Source: Desulfonema magnum (lineage in GTDB: Bacteria > Desulfobacterota > Desulfobacteria > Desulfobacterales > 4be13). From it: a stretch of 64,000 nucleotides of DNA. A model generated the notes under the pieces. It was given only the letters and a program-made list of their open reading frames with translations. It was not told the DNA's origin and did no database searches. A program made the position numbers and the translations under genes. Every line of letters begins with the position of its first letter. Positions within the stretch are counted from its first letter, which is position 1. Positions 9,083-17,679 of this stretch are shown here, piece by piece. Location: NCBI RefSeq assembly GCF_017377395.1, contig NZ_CP061800.1:3286001-3350000 (forward strand), read 5' to 3'.

Positions 9083-9679
9083 CTGCCCGACCAAATAAGT
9101 TTTGACGGGTGGACTTCCATATGATAATCTCCTTCTCATATTTTTAAAGAGGAGGAGATTATGGCTAAAAGATATATCGTCAGCCTGACTGACGAAGAAA
9201 AAGACGAACTGATCGCTCTGACGAAAAAAGGTAAGACCGGTGCGAGGAAAATTAACAGAGCGCATATCCTTCTCCTGGCCGATGAGTGCAGGACAGACAA
9301 GGAAATAGCGGTGATTCTCCGCACCGGAGTTTCCACCGTGGAACGCATCAGAAAACGGTTCGTCGGAGGCGGGCCGGAGAAAGCTCTGAACGATGATCCG
9401 AGGAACGGCGCTCCGAGAATTCTGAGCGGAAGAGACGAGGCCGTCCTCATCGCCGAGGCTTGCAACGAGGCACCGGAAGGCCGCGTCAGACGGACAATGA
9501 TGCTGCTGGCGGATCGGGTGGTGGAACTCGGTCTTGCCGATTCGATCTCGGACGAGACCGTCCGTATGATACTGAAAAACAGCGACGTAAAGCCCTGGCA
9601 GAAGAAACAGTGGTGCATTCCGACGGTCGGTCCGGAATACGTCTTTCATCTACCCCTCATAATTTATTTGGTCGGACAC
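9083..9679 (+). mobile_element. Internally deleted IS630-type insertion element
   Basis: The two ends are inverted repeats: the left has CCCGACCAAATAAG near 9086, and the right ends with the complement TTATTTGGTCGGAC near 9664-9677. Comparison with the uninterrupted element at 14018-14247 shows that the insertion lies at a TA dinucleotide that is now present on both sides (9081-9082 and 9680-9681), as expected for IS630/Tc1-like transposition. Only the first ~160 codons of the transposase remain, fused to the right end, so the element is non-autonomous. Solo copies of the same end occur at 30935 and 50487. Confidence 0.75.
9161..9679 (+). pseudogene. IS630-family transposase, N-terminal fragment
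   Basis: The frame starts after GGAGGAG and gives MAKRYIVSLTDEEKDEL followed by ARKINRAHILLLADE and DKEIAVILRTGVSTVERIRKRF. This is the double helix-turn-helix DNA-binding half typical of IS630-family transposases. The sequence then reads through VRMILKNSDVKPWQKKQWCIP and falls straight into the right inverted repeat. The DDE catalytic domain (~180 residues) is missing by internal deletion. The open frame runs on into flanking element A sequence, which is not part of the original protein. Confidence 0.8.
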
Positions 9680-9804
9680 TACAAATATGCCGCCCCTCCG
9701 GGGCTTGGTCGGGGCATGCAAACCTGCTACAAATATGCCGCCCTTACAGGGCTTGGTCGGCCCTCCCCTAAATCCGTTATAATCAGATAAAAGGAGGAGA
9801 AGAT

Positions 9805-10050
9805 ATGTTTACGATTCATGCCATCCGAACCGGAAATCGGGTGGTACTCTCTGAAAAAGAATTTTCCGAAATACTTGAGAGGCTGCGTCAGATACAACCC
9901 ACCCGGGTCATTGAGACCGGAGCAGAAGTCATTGAAACAGAAGAAGATCGTCAGGCTTATCTTGAAGGCGTGAAAGAACTGGAAAATGGTGAAGCCGTTG
10001 ATTTTGATGAGTTGAAGTCATGCTGGCTATCTTCTGAAATACTTCATTAG
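9805..10050 (+). CDS. Small antitoxin-like protein, orphan
   Basis: An 81-residue acidic protein with a strong ribosome-binding site (AAGGAGGAG, spacing about 5). The order of a short beta-like start (MFTIHAIRTGNRVVLSEKEF), a helical middle (EILERLRQI) and an acidic tail with EDRQAYLEGVKELENGEAVDFDEL resembles RelB/Phd-type antitoxins, which have a DNA-binding N-terminus and a toxin-neutralising tail. No RelE/ParE-type toxin frame follows: the next 65 bases hold no gene and the next start is the giant helicase. It may be a solitary antitoxin, or the regulator of the downstream gene pair. The function is inferred from shape only. Confidence 0.5.
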   Translation: MFTIHAIRTGNRVVLSEKEFSEILERLRQIQPTRVIETGAEVIETEEDRQAYLEGVKELENGEAVDFDELKSCWLSSEILH

Positions 10051-10117
10051 TTGCGTCAGACACAACCCGTCTGACTCAGCCTGAACTTGTTAATTGTGCT
10101 ATCTCACAGGAAAAACA

Positions 10118-13100
10118 ATGGACGAATTTGGCAGCGTACAGGGACATACTTATGAACTTGGCGGACAGGCAGGCGCAATTTGTGCATTACGCGCCTTCAG
10201 GCTGTCAAAAATATCTGAACAGCAAATTGCCCGCATTACGGGCCAGCTTGCAAAGTTCAGCCTTTCCCGAATATACAGTCATTTCCACAACATACTTGAC
10301 ACATCTTTTCTCTCCGCAGACGCTGTAAAATCAGCCACCTCTGTTTTAAACGCCCGCTTGTTCCAGGGCTATGTCCAGGGATTCTGCGAAACCAGACAGT
10401 TTATCCGCTCGCTGCCATGCATAGGACGTCCCACCATCGCATGGGTCTATGCAAATCCCTCTCTCGACGAAACAGGCAATGTCCTCGGCCTCATGGAAAC
10501 GGAGTTATCCCGGATTGCGGATGTTTCCGATGTTGACTTCAACACCCTTAAAGACACGGGAAAATGTCCTTACGCGGATATGCTGTTTATTGTAAAAACT
10601 TACAATGACAATGCGTTTCATTTCCATCTGACAGGCTATGAACTTTCCACTCATAACGCGCCCACCCTGGACACCGAACTGAATCTCACGAACCCTGATG
10701 ACATTTATGAACGCCTCAGACGCGGCAAATCCCTGATGACTCACGCCATTAAAACCAGAGATTTCCAAATTGCCAGCGACACCCTGGGATTGGAAATATC
10801 TCCTGATTTGAAAGATTATTTTCGAGGATTGCTGACCCACGACAAAATCGCCAAAAAGCTGTTTCAGGGCGGGGGGTATGTGTTTTCTCTTTATGACACC
10901 ATGAAAGACCGCGTTATCGCGGAGAAGCCGTTTGACAGATGGCGAACAGGACAGGGCAATATTGAGTTTCATGTGGTCGCATTTACAGACCAGGGAAGAC
11001 ATTTTCTCCATCTCAAAGAAGATGAATGGGAACTCCTGCGGGAAATGGGCGTGATTTACAAAGGAATCAAAAGCGGGAGGGCGCAGTCATCCGGAGAGGA
11101 GCGGAAACTTCGGGAGCGGGAAATCCTGAAAACCCATGATGCGATCTTACGGAAAATACGAAAAAATTCATCATCCGGATTGCGGGCATCGCTGAACGCG
11201 TTGTATGACCGCGCTAAAAAGACGTTTTGGGGAAGAGGTTCACTTCCCGAATATCTCAACTATGCGTTTGCTGAAAAAATTCAAGGATACTGTCCCACAG
11301 GCACGCGGCCAACGTCTGCGCAACTTGAGTCATGGCTGCCGAGTGATCTTGCCGAACATCTTCAACACGCGGATTTGAAATCCATGCAGGACGCGCACGC
11401 GGAAATCGTGAAGCATTTATGGAAACAGGAGGACACGGACATATATGTTCTGTCAGGAACCCCGGGGATTGGAAAAACCACGGCCCTGCGTAACATTCTC
11501 TCGGAATATGACAGCGGTTATCTGCTGGTGTATATCAGCCCCAGAATCCAGGTGAACACAGAGCTGATGACAAAGTTTGATCCCGTGAATGACGCCAACC
11601 CTCTTTCGGGAAAAGCGGAGATGATCTGCATGAGCACCAACGCGGCCCTTATCAAAGCCGCGGAATGCCATCGTGAAAGACCTGCGGTGAGCTGCTTTGC
11701 TCAGCACATACCGGAGGATTCCAAATTCCTGTTTTTACATCCTGAAGATGCGGAATCCCTTGAACGTAAGGGCATGTTTGCCAGAAAAAAAACCGGGTAC
11801 AGAGCTTTGGAAAAAGGCGGTGTCGGAGAAGTGAATCATTATTTTGGTTCCGGCGTTTTTAAAACCATGATGCAGGCGATTTACAGACTGAATGTTCAGC
11901 ACCATTACAAACGTATCATTGCCTGCGTGACAACCCAGTCAAATAAGCAGTTGTCAAAGGGCATCACCACGGTCAGCGCACACCTGAGAAAGATCTTTGG
12001 CAGCACCCGGGAACTGGATATCAAATCTGTTGAGAAATTCGCAAAAAACATCCCGGAACTTGTATTTTTTATTGATGAAGTCACAGGAGACCGGGCAGGG
12101 CGACAGACTGCCCAGGAAATTATTGATTTCCAAAAAGAACTGAAAAATGCGTTCAGCGATGTGGGAAAAACCTGTCCGCTGAAATTCCGCATGATTATCG
12201 CAGACGCCTCACTGATTAATGCCTCATCTGTGAAAGCCTTTCTCAGCAAAACTCAGGCCCAGCCTGATCAGATATTGTTCAACGGGAATGCGGATTCCAA
12301 AGGTCTGAGCGTTGAGGATACGAAACTCATGAGCCTGTCTGCGAAGATCATCAATGCAAATGTCTATCCGGCTTCAAGCCTCACGTTAAAATGGCGGCCT
12401 GTGCTTGAATTCTCCACCACCCGGCCCAAAGGACGGGAAAAAGACCCGGTGTCCAAAGCGTATCGGGATATGGAAAGCCGTATTCTTGAAACGCTTGCTG
12501 CGGAGCTGGTTGCAAGATGGCTGCAAAAACCGGAGGAGCAGGTCATTGTCATCATCCAGAATAAGGAGTCTGTGGATGCGCTTGAATCGCATATTCTCGC
12601 TTATGCCAGAGAAAACAGCTCCCGCAGGCCGGATATTCTCACCCTTCACGCGGATTCACCGCCTGCCCGCAAACGCGAGATTGTCAGTGCGGCCGCTGAA
12701 CATGAGAAGAAGCAGAAGAAGCGGGCCGCGGGTATCTGGCAAAAAGGCGATCTTGATGACATCATTATCATGACGTCATCAGGAACACGGGGAATCAGCT
12801 TTCCCAACGCGAGTAAAATTATCTGTGTCATTCCCACGTTTTCTCTGGAGAATAATTTCATGGAGTTCTTACAGGGAATTTACAGGGGGCGCGGGACCGG
12901 AAAAGGCAACACATTGAATCGTGAGATTGAGATCATTATTCCACAGGTGCTTGTCTCTCCTGCGGAAAGCTCCGAGGCCATCGAGGTGTCACAGATTTCC
13001 AATCTTTTTGCCACCCAGATGATCATGCGGATGAGTATTCTTACACGCATATTTGGCGCGTGTGATTTGTTTGGCAGGCCAATATCCTGTATTCCCATAT

Positions 13101-13969
13101 CCGGGAGCCTGGTCAGCGGCGCATCTCAGACCATCACGGACAGTCTGGACAGCGCGATTCGCTCATTGGAACGGGCGCATAAGCGGGACCCTGGTAACAC
13201 AGAAATCCGGTACATCATAGAACATATACGCGATATTTTTAAAAATGAAAAAGTCATATTGACTCAGAACCTGAACCATTTTGATATCCTGCTCTCAACA
13301 GCAAACCGAAACCGTTTGCTCAGGCAGTTTACCCGGGATGCGAACACCGGGCTTCATATCCTTGCCACGGGACATTATATTCCAAAAGGATGTTACACCG
13401 TGGGCGAACTCCTGCTGCAAAACCTGGACAACTTGGGAATCAGGGAAAAAAACAAGCATCAGATTGAAACCCATTTGGCGGAGACTCATCAGAAAATCAG
13501 AGCGATTTGTGCAAAACTATGGCATATGGCTAAGAATAGGGACACGGTGAAATCCGTGCGTGATTCCGCAAATACGCTGCTTCCCATAATGAATGTTCTT
13601 TCCGGGGAATCCGAAAGCGACACAGAAAGCCAGACCAGAGGCTCAACTTTGCACCGATGGCTGATTGTGCCTCTCAGCGCAATGCACATTGATCATTTCT
13701 GGAAAAATCAGCCAGAACCGGAGCGATTTAAAGCAGAGATGAAGGAGATGCTCAGAGAATACTTCAGCGTGTATCTGTGCCGACCCCATTATATCCTTCC
13801 TCTGCAACACAGCTACAGCGATGCTACGGTACCATGGCTCATGGTCAGAGGCCCGGAAATCGCACAGCAGCTTGACAGCCAGTTCCAAACCCGCTATCTT
13901 GTCAGTTCCAGGTCTCTGGCTTTGCTCAATATGATGCTGCTGAGTGGGGAATTGAGAATTGAGAATTGA
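10118..13969 (+). CDS. Giant SF2-like helicase of unknown system (1283 aa)
   Basis: Start ATG 10118 has AGGA six bases upstream; an in-frame TTG at 10094 is less likely. The first ~440 residues match no family I recognise. They are followed by a helicase core: Walker A SGTPGIGKTT near residue 446, motif Ia YISPRIQV, and Walker B VFFIDEVTG near 648. The C-terminal RecA domain has TLHADSPPARKREI, IIMTSSGTRGISFPNA and an arginine motif GIYRGRGTGKGN near 920. The last ~350 residues are again unrecognised. The motif set fits a DinG/DEAD-like superfamily 2 enzyme with unusual sequence. The C-terminus is written by a heptamer repeat, giving the terminal residues GELRIEN. It is followed on the same strand by another giant unknown gene, with only a palindromic element between them. 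I do not know its function. Confidence 0.7.
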   Translation: MDEFGSVQGHTYELGGQAGAICALRAFRLSKISEQQIARITGQLAKFSLSRIYSHFHNILDTSFLSADAVKSATSVLNARLFQGYVQGFCETRQFIRSLPCIGRPTIAWVYANPSLDETGNVLGLMETELSRIADVSDVDFNTLKDTGKCPYADMLFIVKTYNDNAFHFHLTGYELSTHNAPTLDTELNLTNPDDIYERLRRGKSLMTHAIKTRDFQIASDTLGLEISPDLKDYFRGLLTHDKIAKKLFQGGGYVFSLYDTMKDRVIAEKPFDRWRTGQGNIEFHVVAFTDQGRHFLHLKEDEWELLREMGVIYKGIKSGRAQSSGEERKLREREILKTHDAILRKIRKNSSSGLRASLNALYDRAKKTFWGRGSLPEYLNYAFAEKIQGYCPTGTRPTSAQLESWLPSDLAEHLQHADLKSMQDAHAEIVKHLWKQEDTDIYVLSGTPGIGKTTALRNILSEYDSGYLLVYISPRIQVNTELMTKFDPVNDANPLSGKAEMICMSTNAALIKAAECHRERPAVSCFAQHIPEDSKFLFLHPEDAESLERKGMFARKKTGYRALEKGGVGEVNHYFGSGVFKTMMQAIYRLNVQHHYKRIIACVTTQSNKQLSKGITTVSAHLRKIFGSTRELDIKSVEKFAKNIPELVFFIDEVTGDRAGRQTAQEIIDFQKELKNAFSDVGKTCPLKFRMIIADASLINASSVKAFLSKTQAQPDQILFNGNADSKGLSVEDTKLMSLSAKIINANVYPASSLTLKWRPVLEFSTTRPKGREKDPVSKAYRDMESRILETLAAELVARWLQKPEEQVIVIIQNKESVDALESHILAYARENSSRRPDILTLHADSPPARKREIVSAAAEHEKKQKKRAAGIWQKGDLDDIIIMTSSGTRGISFPNASKIICVIPTFSLENNFMEFLQGIYRGRGTGKGNTLNREIEIIIPQVLVSPAESSEAIEVSQISNLFATQMIMRMSILTRIFGACDLFGRPISCIPISGSLVSGASQTITDSLDSAIRSLERAHKRDPGNTEIRYIIEHIRDIFKNEKVILTQNLNHFDILLSTANRNRLLRQFTRDANTGLHILATGHYIPKGCYTVGELLLQNLDNLGIREKNKHQIETHLAETHQKIRAICAKLWHMAKNRDTVKSVRDSANTLLPIMNVLSGESESDTESQTRGSTLHRWLIVPLSAMHIDHFWKNQPEPERFKAEMKEMLREYFSVYLCRPHYILPLQHSYSDATVPWLMVRGPEIAQQLDSQFQTRYLVSSRSLALLNMMLLSGELRIEN

Positions 13970-14017
13970 AAATTGAGAATTGAGAATTGAGAATTGAGAA
14001 TTGAGAATTGAGAATTG
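13949..14017. repeat. Heptamer tandem repeat (GAATTGA)n
   Basis: Nine consecutive 7-base units (one variant, AAATTGA) plus a partial unit run from inside the helicase gene across its stop codon at 13967-13969 up to the edge of element A. Because 7 is not a multiple of 3, any change in unit number would alter the reading frame and the position of the stop codon. Confidence 0.9.
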
Positions 14018-14247
14018 CTGATTATAACGGATTTAGGGGAAATCCGGCCAAGCCCCGTGGGGGCGGCATGTTTGTAGTATTCATCATGCCCGTCCGGCCA
14101 AGCCCCGTGGGGGCGGTATATTCGCAGCATGATTTACTACTACAAATATGCTGCCCCTACGGGGCTTGGCGGGGGGTTACAAACCTGCTACAAATATGCT
14201 GCCCTTACAGGGCTTGGTCGGCCCTTTCCTAAATCCGTTATAATCAG
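14018..14247. mobile_element. Palindromic element A, intact copy
   Basis: Complete 230-base copy. It begins CTGATTATAACGGATTTAGG and ends with the reverse complement. It contains two CAAGCCCCGTGGGGGCGG-type units in the left half and two inverted ones in the right half, so the whole can fold into a long cruciform or RNA hairpin. It fills the gap between the two giant genes and would be transcribed with them if they form an operon. Confidence 0.85.
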
Positions 14248-14279
14248 CACGTTTCCAGTTTCAAACTTAGGAGTATATC

Positions 14280-17200
14280 ATGGGAGATATTATCGCCGGA
14301 AGAGAACTCGGGGCCATTGATCTTAATCATGTTATTACGCCGATTATCAAGTGTATTAAAGAATATCCCGAGTGTTTGCTCAGAGGAAGTAAGGAAAAAA
14401 TTTACGTGGTGACAGATGAGGTCATCAGACGCATTGTTGAGAACAAAAATGTTGTGGAAGAAATGCGCGGGGAGGGCCGCCTTTTTTCCAATATAAAATA
14501 TGCCGATGCCACTGCCACATGGCCCAGGAGTGATAAGGCCAGTGTAAATCAGGCAAAGGGAATTACTGAGATGGAGGATGAGATTTATGAGCTTCTCCGG
14601 TCCGAGGTTAAAGACAAAGAGAGCGAATTTTTTGCTCAAAGCGCATCATCTTATTTTGATGCATTGCGATCATTAAGCACAAAACAGGCAGACACGAATT
14701 CTCAGCAGTCTTCTCTGTTTCCTGATGCGAGACTGCTGAGAAAATATCCCGGAACCAAAGCCCGTCTGCGGGTTCCGTATCACACAATTCAGATGAGCGG
14801 GGAGATTTCCGCTGCCATCGTGAATGCGGTAAAACAGATCATGCGGAAAAGATTGTCTGATGAACTGCCCGAAGATGAAGTGAATCATATTATCGAAACC
14901 TGGAAAAATGGCCTGGGAGAGAATCATAGCAGGCTGAAGACTTTTCTTGATGTTTTGGACAGGGACGCTTATGGCCGAATACGCAGGACTTATGCTTGCA
15001 GCGTGCTGGTGAAGATGACCGAGCATCTCCCTGAAACATCTCCGGCCATTCCTTATGCCCGCCGGGTGAGCGATTTTAACGAGCTGGTTCAGGGAACATT
15101 GCCGGAAACCGGTCTGGCTGCGGATGAGCTTGTTCTGGAGTTCCCCAATTCCCACGGCAGAGGGACCATGGAATTTGATCTCATGGCTGAATTTCTGTAT
15201 GCGGATTCTTTAAATTCCCTTCCTTTTTGGATCAGTTTCAATGAACTCATCTCCGAGGAGAGTATCAGAGACAGCGTGACCACCACAATCGGACAGCATT
15301 TCAAACTGAACGGAAAAGTGCAGACCCAAGGGGTTGGCTCTGTGTTTGAATTTCATGCTGCCAAATTGGAAACCCTTGCCAAAGACATTCAGACGGCCAT
15401 TGCAAATGGAAAAATGCCTCCGGATGAACGTGCTGTGTGCAAGGTTTTGCGAATTGCTGTGATGTATTACATTGTGTTTCGTGATGATCCTGGGAAATAC
15501 AGAAACGCGCTTACAAATTACAAGGCATTCAGAAAAGCCATAAAAAAATGGACCGATGACGGGGTGAGCCTGGATGAAATTCTGAGACGTATTGCAAAGC
15601 AGCTTAAAATGGCGATGCCTCTTAACAAACAGATCAGAAATGATTTTAAGACATTGCTGGAGAGCAGGAGACTGGATGATCTCCCTGTGAATAAAGAAAA
15701 ACTCTGTTTTATCATATCCAGGGGCGTTATCAGCAAAACATCTGAGATGGAAGACGGGGAACCCATCAGACAGCCGCCCTCCGAAGATCATGTGACAAGT
15801 TACCTGAGATATCTTAAAATCACACGGCATCCGGGGGATGATGACAATGCGCTTGTTAAGGAGGAGATTCGTTTTACAGAATCCCTGCGTTACCTGATGA
15901 TTCCGGAGACAGATGAGCGGGAAAGGGAAATGGGGCGGGATATGAACCGGTCCGTGCTGGGTGTGCTTTTTACGCCCAAAGATAACAACATGCTCAGGCT
16001 TTCCCTGCCGTTTAACGGCCTGACAAGGCTGGTTATTTCGTATGAGAGAAAGCAGTTGCATGGCACGGATACTTATCTCACGGCCCTTGCACAGCTTATT
16101 CATGTGCTGCTGGTTTACGGAACCCTCAAGGCGGTCATCCGTATGGCTGACGATACAAAAGCACACGGAGATAAAACCATGTTGCTGATGCTGTCATTGT
16201 TTTCCACCTCTCCGCAGAATGAGAAGTCATTCACCCAAACTTATGGAAATGGAAAGAAAAGAGGGTTCACCCATGACGCGCACAAGGCTGTTGAACATAT
16301 CATCAGGCAGCATATGCCTGTGAAAAGTCAGGGATTCAGGCTTACAAAATCCAGCCAGTGGGACAACCTGATCCGTTCCGGCAGATTGAAACAAAGATAT
16401 CCCAATATCAGAGAGGCAGCCAAAGCGCATATTAAGGGAGAACTGAATGATTTTCGCTTCTCGAACATCGTAAGCGGGCTTTCCTCGGGAATGGATGCGT
16501 TGTGGTGCTTGCCCCATGCCCCGAGTATTGAGAAAATTGCCCTTCTCAGTGTCACGTCTCGTTCATGTGACAGGCTCCGCAAGCGGTCTGAGGAAGATCG
16601 CAGCGTCATGTTCGGCCATATTCATCGTTTTGAATATGAGGCAACAGATGAGGAGAACGGAGAAATTCTCCATTTTTACCGGCACAGACCGGTTCAGGCA
16701 TTCTGCGATGAAATGGAAACGGCCAACTGCTTCAAAAATCCGTCTGTGCTGTTTAACACCATCAGAAATTTGTACGAAGAGGGGTTCCGGGATGTGATCA
16801 TCGTGACCAAAGTGCCTTTTACCCGGCGCATCCGCATGACCACTGATGAGGATTCAACTTATACAAATCCGACAATTCTGAAGGCATTGAACAAAGAGAT
16901 GCCCGGTGTGAGAGTCTATCCGCTGTTCACCCAGAAATCTTACGGCGTGCGTCTTTCCAAAAGCAAGACCGCTGTTCCGATATTCCTCCCGCCCGATGCA
17001 GAGAATGATATAACCATCTCTGACGATTCAGGGCGAAGCACATTATTCCGGGCTGGGTCGGTGGTCACCAGCCGAGTTGTCGAGGGCGGAAATGCCGGAG
17101 AAAAACTGCATTGCGGCATTACCGATTACCTGTTCCGCTACTATCCGGATACTGTGACTATTCAAAGCGAGGCCATGTCCGCCCTGACCACTCAGGGGAA

Positions 17201-17486
17201 GGATCAGGTATGTCTGCACGAGGTTTTAAGATTTCTCCATTCAGACGCGTATGAAAAATCCGTGTTTAAAAAAGCGGGGGATAAAAAACCATTGGAAGCA
17301 AAGCTGGACGCGCTGGATGATATCATCGGAGAGGAGAGTGTGGGGCAGCAGGCCAATATTTTGCAATTTCCCAAGCCTAAGACAAAACGCAGAGCTGATG
17401 ACCAGACCTATACATTTTCAGTCAACATCATTGCGTTGCTGAAACATCTGGAGAATCAGTCAGACTTATACCGTGATACTCGATAA
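14280..17486 (+). CDS. 1068-residue protein of unknown function, partner of the giant helicase
   Basis: ATG 14280 has AGGAG at 14269-14273. I do not recognise the family. There is no Walker motif, no signal peptide and no transmembrane segment; the composition is that of a soluble cytoplasmic protein. The C-terminal third has an alternating strand/helix pattern. KIALLSVTSRSCDR lies near residue 760, a helix is followed by the strand RDVIIVTKVPFTRRIRM near 836, RVYPLFTQKSYGVRL near 877, and RAGSVVTSRVVEGG near 923. That order loosely recalls the PIWI/RNase H-like core (strand, QK..R segment, GxVV segment), but I cannot identify a catalytic DEDX set. It follows the helicase on the same strand, and co-function is inferred from size and adjacency. 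The 3' end is partly duplicated just downstream. Confidence 0.6.
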   Translation: MGDIIAGRELGAIDLNHVITPIIKCIKEYPECLLRGSKEKIYVVTDEVIRRIVENKNVVEEMRGEGRLFSNIKYADATATWPRSDKASVNQAKGITEMEDEIYELLRSEVKDKESEFFAQSASSYFDALRSLSTKQADTNSQQSSLFPDARLLRKYPGTKARLRVPYHTIQMSGEISAAIVNAVKQIMRKRLSDELPEDEVNHIIETWKNGLGENHSRLKTFLDVLDRDAYGRIRRTYACSVLVKMTEHLPETSPAIPYARRVSDFNELVQGTLPETGLAADELVLEFPNSHGRGTMEFDLMAEFLYADSLNSLPFWISFNELISEESIRDSVTTTIGQHFKLNGKVQTQGVGSVFEFHAAKLETLAKDIQTAIANGKMPPDERAVCKVLRIAVMYYIVFRDDPGKYRNALTNYKAFRKAIKKWTDDGVSLDEILRRIAKQLKMAMPLNKQIRNDFKTLLESRRLDDLPVNKEKLCFIISRGVISKTSEMEDGEPIRQPPSEDHVTSYLRYLKITRHPGDDDNALVKEEIRFTESLRYLMIPETDEREREMGRDMNRSVLGVLFTPKDNNMLRLSLPFNGLTRLVISYERKQLHGTDTYLTALAQLIHVLLVYGTLKAVIRMADDTKAHGDKTMLLMLSLFSTSPQNEKSFTQTYGNGKKRGFTHDAHKAVEHIIRQHMPVKSQGFRLTKSSQWDNLIRSGRLKQRYPNIREAAKAHIKGELNDFRFSNIVSGLSSGMDALWCLPHAPSIEKIALLSVTSRSCDRLRKRSEEDRSVMFGHIHRFEYEATDEENGEILHFYRHRPVQAFCDEMETANCFKNPSVLFNTIRNLYEEGFRDVIIVTKVPFTRRIRMTTDEDSTYTNPTILKALNKEMPGVRVYPLFTQKSYGVRLSKSKTAVPIFLPPDAENDITISDDSGRSTLFRAGSVVTSRVVEGGNAGEKLHCGITDYLFRYYPDTVTIQSEAMSALTTQGKDQVCLHEVLRFLHSDAYEKSVFKKAGDKKPLEAKLDALDDIIGEESVGQQANILQFPKPKTKRRADDQTYTFSVNIIALLKHLENQSDLYRDTR

Positions 17487-17577
17487 TCAGGCTTTTTTTC
17501 TGTCATTCCTGCGAAAGCAGGAATCCATTTTTGGCAGTCAGACTTATACCGTGATACTCGATAATCAGGCTTTTTTT
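17457..17577. repeat. 43-base direct repeat flanking a GTCATTCCTGC-type REP sequence
   Basis: Bases 17457-17499 (the last codons and stop of the preceding gene plus a T-run) recur identically at 17535-17577. Between them lies GTCATTCCTGCGAAAGCAGG (from 17502), a small palindromic sequence also found at 26513, 26572 (inverted) and 29667. The layout looks like a duplication generated at the end of the gene around a REP-like insertion. The repeat also contains ACTCGATAATCAGGCTTTTT, similar to the ends of the element at 26469-26619. Confidence 0.8.
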
Positions 17578-17578
17578 G

Positions 17579-17603
17579 TGATTGTAACGGATTTAGGGGA
17601 GGG
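17579..17603. mobile_element. Solo end of palindromic element A
   Basis: TGATTGTAACGGATTTAGGG matches the outer end of element A with one change, but no internal units or second end follow. It is a truncated copy left after deletion. Confidence 0.6.
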
Positions 17604-17615
17604 CACTTTTTTCCA

Positions 17616-17644
17616 TTGACAACCTTCCGGATCTGTTGTAAATT
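17616..17644 (+). promoter_or_regulatory. Sigma-70-like promoter
   Basis: TTGACA at 17616-17621 and TAAATT at 17639-17644 are separated by 17 bases, which is close to consensus. It precedes an AAGGAGG ribosome-binding site and the transposase remnant that starts at 17680. Confidence 0.55.
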
Positions 17645-17679
17645 TTCCTCCTCAGTTCAGCATTAAGGAGGGAATTCTC

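Larger units (their letters stand above)
8959..9786. mobile_element. Palindromic element A, copy 1, interrupted by an IS630-type element
   Basis: The left end starts CTGATTATAACGGATTTAGG and the right end is its reverse complement (CCTAAATCCGTTATAATCAG). Each half carries two internal units built on GCCCCG..GGGGCGGCATATTTG, direct in the left half and inverted in the right half. The intact copy at 14018-14247 is 230 bases. Here the middle is split by about 600 bases of IS630-type sequence at 9083-9679. There is no coding capacity of its own, so it is a MITE-like or REP-like element. Confidence 0.8.
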
